DNA from: Stenotrophomonas indicatrix
GTDB lineage: Bacteria > Pseudomonadota > Gammaproteobacteria > Xanthomonadales > Xanthomonadaceae
Reading direction: 5' to 3'
DNA length: 64,000 nt
Assembly: GCA_041545745.1 (NCBI GenBank)
Contig: CP168152.1
Location: 1,920,001-1,984,000, forward strand
The translations under genes were made by a program, and so were the position numbers. Position 1 is the stretch's first letter. Every line of letters starts with the position of its first letter. Positions 1-7,392 of the stretch are shown one piece after another. Under the pieces are notes generated by a model. It had not been told where the DNA came from, did not search any database, and saw only the letters and a program-made list of their open reading frames with translations.

Positions 1-142
1 TGAGCGGATCCAGCCGGAGGATAAGGACAAGCCGGGCGTGGGTGCGGCGACCGGCAAGGTGCTGGGTGCGGCGTTGGTACCTGTGGCGGTTCCGGTGTTT
101 GTGTTGAGCCTGCCGTTCCTGGGGCCGGATCATTGGAGGTGA
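1..142 (+). CDS. C-terminal fragment of an unknown protein
   Basis: An open frame entering from outside the window (first full codon at 2) runs to a TGA at 140-142 and gives the last 46 residues. The visible part is a charged stretch (ERIQPEDKDKPG), a Gly/Ala-rich hydrophobic segment suggesting a membrane helix, and the tail LSLPFLGPDHWR. The family is not recognised. A diverged copy of the last dozen codons recurs at 1588-1630. Confidence 0.5.
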   Translation, partial: ERIQPEDKDKPGVGAATGKVLGAALVPVAVPVFVLSLPFLGPDHWR

Positions 143-162
143 TGGAGCGTTGAAGCCAGAGC

Positions 163-185
163 ATCCACGCTTGGCGTGGATCTAC
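163..185 (-). repeat. SMAG-type GTAG palindrome
   Basis: ATCCACGC and GCGTGGAT arms around a 3-nt loop end in CTAC, so the element reads GTAG-hairpin on the minus strand. It lies between the truncated first gene and the next one. The same sequence type recurs at 34919-34941 and 34986-35008. Confidence 0.7.
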
Positions 186-213
186 TGGAGTCGCCAGTGC
201 CTGAAAGTTAATC

Positions 214-705
214 GTGGAGATCTGTGTGGCAAGCACACTGGAAGCTGTGTTGAAAATCCTGGCCTTCGCTGTCCTTGCGGCACTTCCGCTGCTGACTATT
301 TGGCTGATCCATCGGCGAGTGTCACTGAGAGCCCGTTCTGCGTTGGGATCAGGGCTGCGATTGAACTCCCCTCGCCGGATTTCCGGTACGTCCATGACCT
401 TGGTGATGGTTAATGGGAAAGAGGATCGAGAGCACTACTTCTTTGATACAGATACCTTCTATCTGCAGCGGGGCCCAGTGCCCACGACGGTTCCGCTCTC
501 GCAGATCACCTCAGTCACACGAACGTCCGATGTCATCTACGCGCGCTATATCTGGCAGGTATGCTTCAGCAGAGAAGCGGGCAGAAGGTGCGTAACGTTC
601 ACCAACAATCTGTCGCTGTTCAATCGCGACTTCCTGCTCTTCCTAGAGGCGGTGCGGAAAGCCAATCCGCTCGCGACCGTTGATCGAGCGAGCGTCATCT
701 TCTAA
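214..705 (+). CDS. Small membrane-anchored protein, possibly PH-like
   Basis: 163 residues starting at GTG 214. Residues about 11-34 form one hydrophobic helix ending in a basic patch (HRRVSLRAR), so the bulk of the protein is probably cytoplasmic. The soluble part (about 65-160) alternates beta-like strands (YFFDTDTFYLQRG, PLSQITSVTR) and ends in a helix, a pattern like small bacterial PH-like domains; that is an inference from pattern, not a recognised family. The ribosome site is weak (TGAAAG), and GTG 226 is an alternative start. There is no operon partner. Confidence 0.5.
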   Translation: MEICVASTLEAVLKILAFAVLAALPLLTIWLIHRRVSLRARSALGSGLRLNSPRRISGTSMTLVMVNGKEDREHYFFDTDTFYLQRGPVPTTVPLSQITSVTRTSDVIYARYIWQVCFSREAGRRCVTFTNNLSLFNRDFLLFLEAVRKANPLATVDRASVIF

Positions 706-791
706 CCGTGGGCCGACATCGGCCGTTCCATTCAAAAGGAGGTTGGCCCGTGGAGCTACACTGGCTGCCTACGCCCGATGGAAGCTCGCCC

Positions 792-1574
792 ATGTTCAAT
801 GGAAAAGTCGCGGTAGTTACCGGCTCCACCAGCGGTATCGGTCTTGGCATTGCCACCGCGCTGGCGCGACAAGGCGCCGACATCGTGTTGAATGGATTTG
901 GCGATGCGCAGGAGATCGAACGCATCCGCTCCGGCCTGGAAGCCGAGTTCGGTGTGCGGGTGGCGCATGATGGCGCCGACCTTTCCCGAGGTGAGGCGGT
1001 GCGGGAGCTGATCGCCCACGCCGTTGCCACGATGGGGCGCATCGACATCCTTGTGAACAACGCGGGCATCCAGCACACCGCGTCGATCGAGGAGTTTCCC
1101 GTAGCGAAGTGGGATGCGATCCTCGCGCTGAATCTCTCGGCGGTGTTCCACTCAACGGCGGCGGCCTTGCCCTACATGAAGCAGCAGGGCGCCGGCCGCA
1201 TCATCAACATCGCGTCGGTGCACGGGCTGGTTGGCTCGGTGAACAAGTCGGCCTATGTGGCGGCCAAGCATGGCGTGGTGGGGTTCACCAAGGTGACGGC
1301 GCTGGAGAACGCCGGCACGGGCGTTACGGCCAACGCGATCTGCCCGGGGTGGGTGCGAACGGCGCTGGTCGAGCAACAGATCACCGCGTTGGCGGAGCGC
1401 GAGGGAACGGACCAAGAGTCCGCCGCTCGCGCGCTGCTGGCCGAGAAACAGCCCTCGTTGCAGTTCGTGACGCCCGAGCAGCTGGGGGAGATGGTGGTGT
1501 TCCTGGCCTCGGATGCTGCGGCGCAGATTACGGGCACGGCGCTTCCAGTGGATGGTGGCTGGACAGCGCGCTAG
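792..1574 (+). CDS. bdhA: 3-hydroxybutyrate dehydrogenase (SDR family)
   Basis: 260 residues, the usual length for this enzyme, which interconverts (R)-3-hydroxybutyrate and acetoacetate with NAD in polyhydroxybutyrate/ketone-body turnover in the cytoplasm. The SDR signature is complete: TGSTSGIGLGIA for cofactor at about 10-21, NNAG at about 90, catalytic Ser in NIASVHG and the YVAAK Tyr/Lys pair, then PGWVRTALVEQQI, typical of hydroxybutyrate dehydrogenases. The ATG at 792 was chosen over the longer in-frame start at 708 because it opens directly on the Rossmann strand (MFNGKVAVVTG) and has GGAAG upstream. No phaC or acetoacetate gene is adjacent, so the physiological partner cannot be read from context. 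Confidence 0.88.
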   Translation: MFNGKVAVVTGSTSGIGLGIATALARQGADIVLNGFGDAQEIERIRSGLEAEFGVRVAHDGADLSRGEAVRELIAHAVATMGRIDILVNNAGIQHTASIEEFPVAKWDAILALNLSAVFHSTAAALPYMKQQGAGRIINIASVHGLVGSVNKSAYVAAKHGVVGFTKVTALENAGTGVTANAICPGWVRTALVEQQITALAEREGTDQESAARALLAEKQPSLQFVTPEQLGEMVVFLASDAAAQITGTALPVDGGWTAR

Positions 1575-1587
1575 CTGGCAGGCTGTG

Positions 1588-1630
1588 CGCGCTGAGCCTG
1601 CCAATTTTAGGGCCGGTTCATTGGAATAAG
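1588..1630 (+). pseudogene. Diverged duplicate of the first gene's 3' end
   Basis: Read in frame this stretch gives ALSLPILGPVHWN, matching the end of the truncated gene at 105-142 (VLSLPFLGPDHWR) at most positions, with matching DNA such as GAGCCTGCC and CATTGGA. No start or upstream coding region accompanies it. It is best read as a leftover of a duplicated or recombined gene tail directly behind bdhA. Confidence 0.45.
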
Positions 1631-1715
1631 GTTGCGCACATGCTCTGCGGCATGCTCGACGGAAGTGAGATCAGATTGCCCGTCGCAACCTGATCACAAT
1701 TCAGGTGTCCGCTTC

Positions 1716-2762
1716 CTACGCAAGCCGGGCCGACCTGAGCTCAAGACACTTGTCGAGGTAGCTGTCCGAGAAGGCTCGCAGTCTTGCCCGCCGGCCAGAC
1801 ATCTCATGTTCCAGACTGGGGCTTGTGCGGCGAGGCATGTGGCTTGAAATAACATTCGCGAGTTGGGCATGCAGTTGCCCATTGGGGTTCAGTTGCCAAG
1901 CTCCGTTGGCACGTCCATCCGCCATCGTCACTATGACTTCGCAACGGATCTGCCCTAGAAGTTCTTGGAGCAGGTAGTCTCGCGTGGCAATGTACGGAAC
2001 AACGAGGGTGTCAGTCAGGCCTGCGGAGAAGAGCGCAGTTGCAGGAAGCATGACGTCGTGGGTGATATTCAGTGCCGCCTTCTTCTGCAGCTCCACATTG
2101 GACTGCAGTTTGGTGTCCTTAGTGACTTTGCTGACGACCGCCTGAGGAAAAAGCTGGGGCTTATCCTTGATCAGGAAGAAAAGTGCAGCCAAGTAGAAGG
2201 GAATCTGAAGATAGGGGAGATCGTTCTCTCGAACCAGGCCTCCTAGCCACTCCAGCTTGCCCTCAGCACTTCCACGTTGGTGATAAAGGTAGGCGATGGC
2301 AGGGATGTAGCCGGACAGAAGTTCAACATTCGTTGCAATTTCTGGTTTGCCCTGTTCCAGAATCTTGTCAAACTCGACTGCGTTGCTCTTTGCCTCCCAA
2401 GAGCCAAAAGTCCTACCAAACAACTCTGCGAGGTCATGAACTGATTGACTGGCGGCGGCATAGTTCTGCCTCTTCTCGATCAGCGCCATCACGGGGTTGA
2501 ACTCAAGCGGCATGGAGCGGAAGAGCTCGGTCAAGTATTTCAAGTCTGAGGGTCGACGATTCTCAAGCATGTCGGTTAGTACGTTGTTGTCGACAAGTAC
2601 AGAATGAAGAATCCTCAGCTCGGACGGAGCGACGCCCATTTGATGCACCAAGGGCGTGATGTAGAGTGCATTGACTGCCTGAGGCCTTATGTTCGTTGCT
2701 TTGCCATCAACTACCCAGGTTTCACCGATGAGCGGTTCTACCAGCTGCGTATTTTGCGTCAT
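1716..2762 (-). CDS. Orphan protein of unknown function, PIN-like N-terminal motif
   Basis: 348 residues, family not recognised. Base composition is visibly lower in GC than the neighbours and codon use is mixed, which suggests acquired DNA. Residues about 49-66 (ILHSVLVDNNVLTDMLEN) resemble the first strand and Asp/Asn of PIN nucleases, followed by EFNPVMALIEKR, reminiscent of the second acidic position; the remaining PIN acids are not clear. Residues about 150-260 are mostly helical, with a hydrophobic stretch at about 185-200 (LQIPFYLAALFFLI). No partner toxin, antitoxin or defence gene is adjacent. The role is unknown and the PIN suggestion is weak. Confidence 0.6.
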   Translation of the reverse strand: MTQNTQLVEPLIGETWVVDGKATNIRPQAVNALYITPLVHQMGVAPSELRILHSVLVDNNVLTDMLENRRPSDLKYLTELFRSMPLEFNPVMALIEKRQNYAAASQSVHDLAELFGRTFGSWEAKSNAVEFDKILEQGKPEIATNVELLSGYIPAIAYLYHQRGSAEGKLEWLGGLVRENDLPYLQIPFYLAALFFLIKDKPQLFPQAVVSKVTKDTKLQSNVELQKKAALNITHDVMLPATALFSAGLTDTLVVPYIATRDYLLQELLGQIRCEVIVTMADGRANGAWQLNPNGQLHAQLANVISSHMPRRTSPSLEHEMSGRRARLRAFSDSYLDKCLELRSARLA

Positions 2763-3085
2763 CGCCTTGTAGCTCCTTAAGCAGGGAAATCCGAAATTGC
2801 GTATAGGCTTAGGTTTCGACCTGCGCCAAGTATGCGCGTGTCACCTAGTTCAGGAAAAATCGGGTGGACGCCGGGCAGTAGCTTGGCCAAAGTCGGGCGT
2901 TAGGCCCGCCGAATTTGGCTGCCCCGGCGGCGGGCAGAATAGCCGGATCTTGCGACCATCAGACACAGCAATAGTGGAGCTTTGCCCGGCGGCTTTGAGC
3001 TCTGACACTGCGTTGCCTTAGGAAGGACGCTGCGCTCGCCCGGCATGCCACAGCGCCAACCTGATGACGGAGCGGAAGCCAGCCG
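2763..3085. other. 323-bp intergenic region without a gene
   Basis: No supportable ORF. It holds the promoter side of the minus-strand orphan gene and GC-rich patches with short inverted motifs (for example GCCGGGCAG near 2872 and CCCGGCGGC near 2921 and 2986). No full SMAG element or terminator was identified. Confidence 0.5.
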
Positions 3086-3526
3086 TTATCGAAGCCGCGT
3101 TGGATCGATCAGGGGAATCTCGCCGAGCGCGCCTAGCGTGATGTGATGGCTGCAGAACCCGAACGAGGTATCCGTGGCGGGCCGCACCTTGTGGCGTGGC
3201 ACGCTTTCGATTTCCCGCACCTCGTCGACGGCCAGAGCGAGGGTCTCTGCGCCGGCCTGCATCAGCAGCATGGCCGGGCAGCTGTGGGCGAATGCATCCA
3301 AGCCAATGGCCTGGCGCAGGTCGACCACCGGCAGGGCGTGGCCGCGCACGGTGAGGTGCGGGCGCGTGCCACTGCCGGGGCGATCAAAGGTTTCCGGGCC
3401 GCGGATTTCAATCGCGGCTTCGACATCGATGGCAAACAGGTGGTTACCGGCCCGCACAACAACAACTTCAATGAAGGCTGGCGACGACGGGGCCGGTTCA
3501 CCGGCCGAAGGGGAAGAGGGCTGCAA
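3086..3526 (-). CDS. CheW-like domain protein
   Basis: 146 residues. After a Pro/Ser-rich N-terminal 18 residues the protein is one CheW domain: FIEVVVVRAGNHLFAIDVEAAIEI at the start, the central LTVRGHALPVVDLRQAIG turn and the closing LALAVDEVREIESVP strand pair. CheW domains couple receptors to CheA. No CheA, receptor or flagellar gene lies beside it, so it is an orphan coupling protein whose partner is elsewhere. A CheW-domain module in another signalling pathway is equally possible. Confidence 0.72.
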   Translation of the reverse strand: MQPSSPSAGEPAPSSPAFIEVVVVRAGNHLFAIDVEAAIEIRGPETFDRPGSGTRPHLTVRGHALPVVDLRQAIGLDAFAHSCPAMLLMQAGAETLALAVDEVREIESVPRHKVRPATDTSFGFCSHHITLGALGEIPLIDPTRLR

Positions 3527-3680
3527 GAGGAACCTGTGGAAGGGTATTTAGACTGCGTCGCAATGATGCCGTGTTGACGTGGTGCAACGCGTGCTTGACG
3601 GGTGAGCGGCCAACACGCGTTGCATGTGTCGTTCAGCGGAATCAAGGCTCCTTCACGGGTCGGTTGGCGCCGGGGTAGGG

Positions 3681-3704
3681 TTGCCAGCCATGGGCTGGCA
3701 CTAC
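3681..3704 (-). repeat. SMAG element overlapping the SRPBCC stop codon
   Basis: TTGCCAGCC-atg-GGCTGGCA followed by CTAC. Read on the minus strand the GTAG begins inside the last codon of the gene ending at 3701, and its TAG is that gene's stop codon. Confidence 0.8.
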
Positions 3705-4165
3705 TGGGGTTTGGCGAAGACGTCCAGGCCTTTGCCGGTTTCCAGCAACGACTTCAGGCTCGAGAGCACGATCGGCCAGCCCTGGCGGATGCCGGTATCC
3801 ATGCCGCTGCCCGGTTCCAGCTCGTCATGGATCACCGTCAGCTTGACCATGTCCTCATACGGCACGATCTCGAACGTCACCCGGCTGTAGGCCTTCGGGT
3901 TGTCCGCCTGCGAGGCGGCGGCCCAGGTGATCACCAGCCGTGAGGGTGGGGTGTTTTCCACCACGTCGCCCACCAGTTCGACCTTGCGTTCGTCATTGGC
4001 GCGCACGTGCTGCCAGCGCGAGCCGGGTGTCCAGTCCGAGACGTTTTCATGGCCCCAGTAGGTGCGGGCAATCTCCGGCCGGGTGATGGCCTCGAACACC
4101 TTCTGCGGCGTGGAGGCGATATAGATCACGTGGATGAAACGGGTGGATTCAGCGCTCATCGTCAT
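3701..4165 (-). CDS. SRPBCC (AHSA1/polyketide cyclase-type) domain protein
   Basis: 154 residues, one START/Bet v1-like fold domain of the AHSA1 group: FIHVIYIASTPQKVFEAIT at the start, TYWG(H), the W-x-PGSRW turn at about 46-51, and the closing helix GWPIVLSSLKSLLETG. Such proteins bind small hydrophobic ligands, and many are partners of ArsR-type regulators. The start overlaps the TGA of the upstream ArsR gene (ATGA), so the two are translationally coupled; ATG 4159 is an alternative start. The stop TAG is supplied by the adjacent SMAG palindrome. Substrate unknown. Confidence 0.82.
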   Translation of the reverse strand: MTMSAESTRFIHVIYIASTPQKVFEAITRPEIARTYWGHENVSDWTPGSRWQHVRANDERKVELVGDVVENTPPSRLVITWAAASQADNPKAYSRVTFEIVPYEDMVKLTVIHDELEPGSGMDTGIRQGWPIVLSSLKSLLETGKGLDVFAKPQ

Positions 4166-4476
4166 TGTCCTTCCAGTTCCTGTTTGAGGTCATGCAGCAG
4201 GCTCAGGCGCTGCTGCTCGAACTTGCTTACCCAGCGCGTATAGACGTCGTGCAGCGGCACCGGGTTGATGAAGTGCAGCTTCTCGCGGCCGCGCCTGACG
4301 GTGCTGATCAGGTTGGCGTCTTCCAGCAGGCCCAGGTGCTGGGTGACCGATTGCCGGGCCATGTCCAAGTGCTCGCAGAGCTGGCCGAGGGTCTGCCCGT
4401 TGTCTTCACAGAGCAGATCCAGCAGCGTGCGGCGCGTGGGGTCGGCCAGTGCTTTGAACACCTTGTCTGCATCCAT
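4162..4476 (-). CDS. ArsR-family transcriptional regulator paired with SRPBCC
   Basis: 104 residues, a compact winged-helix ArsR protein: MDADKVFKALADPTRRTLLDLL opening, recognition helix region LDMARQSVTQHLGLLEDANLI, then wing VRRGREKLHFINP. No metal-binding cysteines are seen, as expected for the SRPBCC-coupled subgroup. ATG 4476 was chosen because the longer in-frame extension upstream is the antisense-like shadow of an SRPBCC remnant and has no regulator features. It probably controls its own two-gene operon. Confidence 0.85.
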   Translation of the reverse strand: MDADKVFKALADPTRRTLLDLLCEDNGQTLGQLCEHLDMARQSVTQHLGLLEDANLISTVRRGREKLHFINPVPLHDVYTRWVSKFEQQRLSLLHDLKQELEGQ

Positions 4477-4484
4477 GGGGGCCT

Positions 4485-4595
4485 TCAGTTCCAGTTGTCG
4501 ATCTTGATGTCGTGCGGGCTGGGCTGGCCGCGCCCGATTTCCAGCAGGGATTTCAGGCTCATCAGGAAAATGGCCCATTTGGTGCTGCAGTGGCT
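4485..4595 (-). pseudogene. C-terminal remnant of an SRPBCC gene
   Basis: A minus-strand frame ending at 4485 encodes CSTKWAIFLMSLKSLLEIG followed by RGQPSPHDIKIDNWN. This is the C-terminal helix and tail of an AHSA1/SRPBCC protein and resembles WPIVLSSLKSLLETGKG in the intact copy at 3701-4165. No start codon or N-terminal two thirds can be found upstream, where a SMAG pair now lies. It abuts the intact ArsR gene, so the locus probably once had two SRPBCC genes around or before arsR. Confidence 0.7.
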
Positions 4596-4726
4596 TTGAT
4601 GCCAACTCTGTCTGCGATATCCACCATGACTGCGGCTCCACGGTGGGCGGCGGGTGCCGTCCGTGGGATCACTATAGGCAGGCAAATGCCTGCATGTCAA
4701 CTGTGGTCCATGGATTTCCAACCGAG

Positions 4727-4799
4727 GTAGTGCCGGCCGCTGGCCGGCAACCAGGGTGGGGTTGGGAGATTGCAGTTGCCGGCCAGCGGCCGGCACTAC
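4727..4799. repeat. Inverted pair of SMAG elements
   Basis: A plus-strand element (GTAGTGCCGGCC... from 4727) and a minus-strand copy ending in CTAC at 4796-4799 face outward around about 24 bp. The two arms can pair into one long hairpin. It lies in the gap between the SRPBCC remnant and the GNAT gene. Confidence 0.85.
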
Positions 4800-4898
4800 C
4801 GGTTAGCGGCGCGCAATGGACTTTTGGCCATGGTGATGGCGGCTGCGCGGCGGCATTCTGAGCGGAGCCGGGTGATTGCAACCGTTCGGGTTCGTTGA

Positions 4899-5441
4899 AT
4901 GAAAGGAGCACTACGCGTGACTGATACAGGAAAAGAGGCGCTGACGATCCGTCGCGCCAGTGTGGCCGATGCACCTGCGGTGCTGGGCTTGTTCGATGAG
5001 GTGATTGCGTGGTTCGTGGTCATCGGCAATCCGCAGCAGTGGGGCACCGAGGCGTGGTCGTCCATTCCGCGCCGTATCACCCAGGTGACCGATGCCTGCG
5101 CGCTGCCCGGTGCGTGGGTGGCGGAAACCGCGCAGGGCGAGGTGCGTGCATTCCTGGCGTTGGGCGAGGCCATGCCGTATGTGCCTGCTGCGACCGAACC
5201 CGAGTTGTACGTGCGCGTGCTGATTGCTTCGCGCGATGCGCGGGTGCGGGGTATCGGCCGTCGCTTGATGGCATTCGCCGACGAGCAGGCGCGCGCGGCG
5301 GGATTGGATTACCTGCGCGTTGATTGCTATGGCGGTGGCAGCGGCGAGCTGGTGCGGTTCTACGAATCGTGCGGCTACGAACGTTTGTCGACCTTCAACG
5401 TGGATGGCTGGCCGGGACAGGTGTTGGGTCGCCGGCTGTGA
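4899..5441 (+). CDS. GNAT-family N-acetyltransferase
   Basis: 180 residues. The fold is complete: LTIRRASVADAPAVLGLFDEV (strand 1, helix 1), AFLALGEAMPYV, LYVRVLIASRDARVRGIGRRLMAFA with the acetyl-CoA loop R-x-x-G-I-G at about 112-117, then YLRVDCYGGGSGELVRFYESCGYER, the usual closing strand. Such enzymes transfer acetyl from acetyl-CoA to an amine; the acceptor cannot be read. The gene stands alone, with AAAGGAG just before the ATG at 4899. An in-frame GTG at 4917 is a possible shorter start. Confidence 0.8.
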   Translation: MKGALRVTDTGKEALTIRRASVADAPAVLGLFDEVIAWFVVIGNPQQWGTEAWSSIPRRITQVTDACALPGAWVAETAQGEVRAFLALGEAMPYVPAATEPELYVRVLIASRDARVRGIGRRLMAFADEQARAAGLDYLRVDCYGGGSGELVRFYESCGYERLSTFNVDGWPGQVLGRRL

Positions 5442-5535
5442 GGTAGCTGCGTCACTGCGTCGCAGCCTCTCTGCAGGATGCGGTACATCGGTTCAGCGCT
5501 AGAGTGGGCATACCCTATCCAGGAAGGAGACGCGC

Positions 5536-7305
5536 ATGTACTACAGCAGTGGCAACTATGAGGCCTTCGCGCGCCCGCGCAAGCCGGCGGGCGTGGACAA
5601 CAAGACGGCGTGGTTCGTCGGCTCGGGTCTGGCCTCGCTGGCAGGTGCAGCCTTCCTGGTGCGCGATGGGCGCATGCCCGGCGAGCGCATCACCATCCTA
5701 GAACAGCAGCAGATTGCCGGTGGCGCGCTGGACGGCCTGAAGGTGCCGGAGAAGGGTTTCGTGATCCGCGGCGGCCGCGAGATGGAAGACCATTTCGAGT
5801 GCCTGTGGGATCTGTTCCGTTCGATTCCGTCGCTGGAGATCGATGATGCCAGCGTGCTGGACGAGTTCTACTGGTTGAACAAGGATGACCCGAACTATTC
5901 GCTGCAGCGTGCCACCGTCAACCGGGGCGAGGACGCGCATACCGATGGCTTGTTCACCCTGAGTGAGCAGGCACAGAAGGACATCATCGCGCTGTTCCTG
6001 GCCACCCGGCAGGAAATGGAGAACAAGCGCATCAACGAAGTGCTGGGCCGCGATTTCCTGGACAGCAATTTCTGGCTGTACTGGCGCACGATGTTCGCGT
6101 TCGAGGAATGGCATTCGGCGCTGGAGATGAAGCTGTACCTGCATCGCTTCATCCACCATATCGGCGGGCTGCCGGATTTCTCGGCACTGAAGTTCACCAA
6201 GTACAACCAGTACGAATCGCTGGTGCTGCCGCTGGTGAAGTGGCTGCAGGAGCACGGTGTGCAGTTCCAGTACGGCACCGAGGTGACCGATGTGGGCTTC
6301 GCGCTTCAGGAAGGGCGCAAGCAGGCCACGCGCATCCACTGGACGCGGGATGGCCAGGCCGGTGGCGTGGCCCTGGGCGCGGACGATCTGCTGTTCATGA
6401 CGATCGGCTCGCTCACCGAGAATTCCGACAACGGCGACCACCACACTGCTGCGCGCTTGAATGAAGGCCCCGCACCGGCGTGGGACCTGTGGCGGCGCAT
6501 CGCGGCCAAGGATGCGGCGTTCGGGCGCCCGGATGTGTTCGGTGCGCATATACCGGAAACCAAGTGGGAATCGGCGACGGTGACCACGCTGGACGCGCGC
6601 ATTCCGGCGTACATCGAGAAGATCGCCAAGCGCGATCCGTTCAGTGGCAGGGTGGTGACCGGCGGCATCGTGAGCGTGCGCGATTCACGCTGGCTGATGA
6701 GCTGGACGGTGAACCGGCAGCCGCACTTCAAGAACCAGCCGAAGGACCAGATCGTTGTGTGGGTGTATTCGCTGTTCGTGGATACGCCGGGCGATTACGT
6801 GAACAAGCCGATGCAGGACTGCACGGGCGAGGAGATCACCCGCGAATGGCTGTACCACCTGGGTGTGCCGGTGGGGGAGATCGACGAACTGGCGGCGACC
6901 GGGGCGAAGACGGTGCCGGTGATGATGCCGTACATCACCGCGTTCTTCATGCCGCGCCAGGCCGGTGACCGCCCGGACGTGGTGCCGGAGGGCGCGGTGA
7001 ACTTCGCCTTCATCGGCCAGTTCGCCGAATCGAAGCAACGCGACTGCATCTTCACCACCGAGTATTCGGTGCGCACGCCGATGGAAGCGGTATACACCCT
7101 GCTGGGCATCGAGCGCGGCGTGCCGGAGGTGTTCAATTCCACCTACGACGTGCGCACGCTGCTGGCGGCGACCGGTCGCCTGCGCGATGGCAAGGAGCTG
7201 GACATTCCGGGGCCGGCGTTCCTGCGCAACCTGCTGATGAACAAGCTGGACAAGACCCAGATTGGCGGGTTGCTGCGTGAGTTCAAGCTGGTGCAGGACG
7301 ACTGA
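5536..7305 (+). CDS. ohyA: Oleate hydratase
   Basis: 589 residues, the family's normal length (MCRA/oleate hydratase, EC 4.2.1.53). It adds water to cis-9 double bonds of unsaturated fatty acids to give 10-hydroxy fatty acids, using FAD as a structural cofactor. Visible features are the N-terminal AWFVGSGLASLAGAAFLVRDG FAD-binding loop, ILEQQQIAGGALDG, the catalytic-loop region GGREMEDHFECLWDL at about 79-92, and NYNQYESLVLPL and TYDVRTLL blocks typical of the family. S. maltophilia enzymes of this type have been characterised. A strong AGGAAGGAGA precedes the ATG at 5536. It is monocistronic and may detoxify host unsaturated fatty acids. Confidence 0.95.
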   Translation: MYYSSGNYEAFARPRKPAGVDNKTAWFVGSGLASLAGAAFLVRDGRMPGERITILEQQQIAGGALDGLKVPEKGFVIRGGREMEDHFECLWDLFRSIPSLEIDDASVLDEFYWLNKDDPNYSLQRATVNRGEDAHTDGLFTLSEQAQKDIIALFLATRQEMENKRINEVLGRDFLDSNFWLYWRTMFAFEEWHSALEMKLYLHRFIHHIGGLPDFSALKFTKYNQYESLVLPLVKWLQEHGVQFQYGTEVTDVGFALQEGRKQATRIHWTRDGQAGGVALGADDLLFMTIGSLTENSDNGDHHTAARLNEGPAPAWDLWRRIAAKDAAFGRPDVFGAHIPETKWESATVTTLDARIPAYIEKIAKRDPFSGRVVTGGIVSVRDSRWLMSWTVNRQPHFKNQPKDQIVVWVYSLFVDTPGDYVNKPMQDCTGEEITREWLYHLGVPVGEIDELAATGAKTVPVMMPYITAFFMPRQAGDRPDVVPEGAVNFAFIGQFAESKQRDCIFTTEYSVRTPMEAVYTLLGIERGVPEVFNSTYDVRTLLAATGRLRDGKELDIPGPAFLRNLLMNKLDKTQIGGLLREFKLVQDD

Positions 7306-7320
7306 GCGAGCGCGGTGCAG

Positions 7321-7392
7321 GTAGTGCCGGGCCATGCCCGGCGTCCCGCGCTGCAGTGACCGCTTCGCTCGCCGGGCATGGCCCGGCGCTAC
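7321..7392. repeat. Inverted SMAG pair, right arm overlapping a stop codon
   Basis: GTAGTGCCGGGCCATGCCCGGC at 7321 and its inverse ending CTAC at 7389-7392, separated by about 26 bp, between the convergent ohyA and SDR genes. It is placed like a bidirectional transcript end. The right GTAG gives the SDR gene its TAG stop codon. Confidence 0.88.

Noticed and set aside
150..413. ORF with MKPEHPRLAW start over a hairpin
   Set aside because: It reads through the SMAG palindrome and overlaps the better membrane-protein frame at 214-705; no motif.
708..791. Longer start for bdhA
   Set aside because: The extra 28 residues are not part of the SDR fold and the ATG at 792 has a better ribosome site.
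7321..7392. Interpretation of SMAG pair as an intrinsic terminator
   Set aside because: Strong hairpin but no T tract; described as a repeat.
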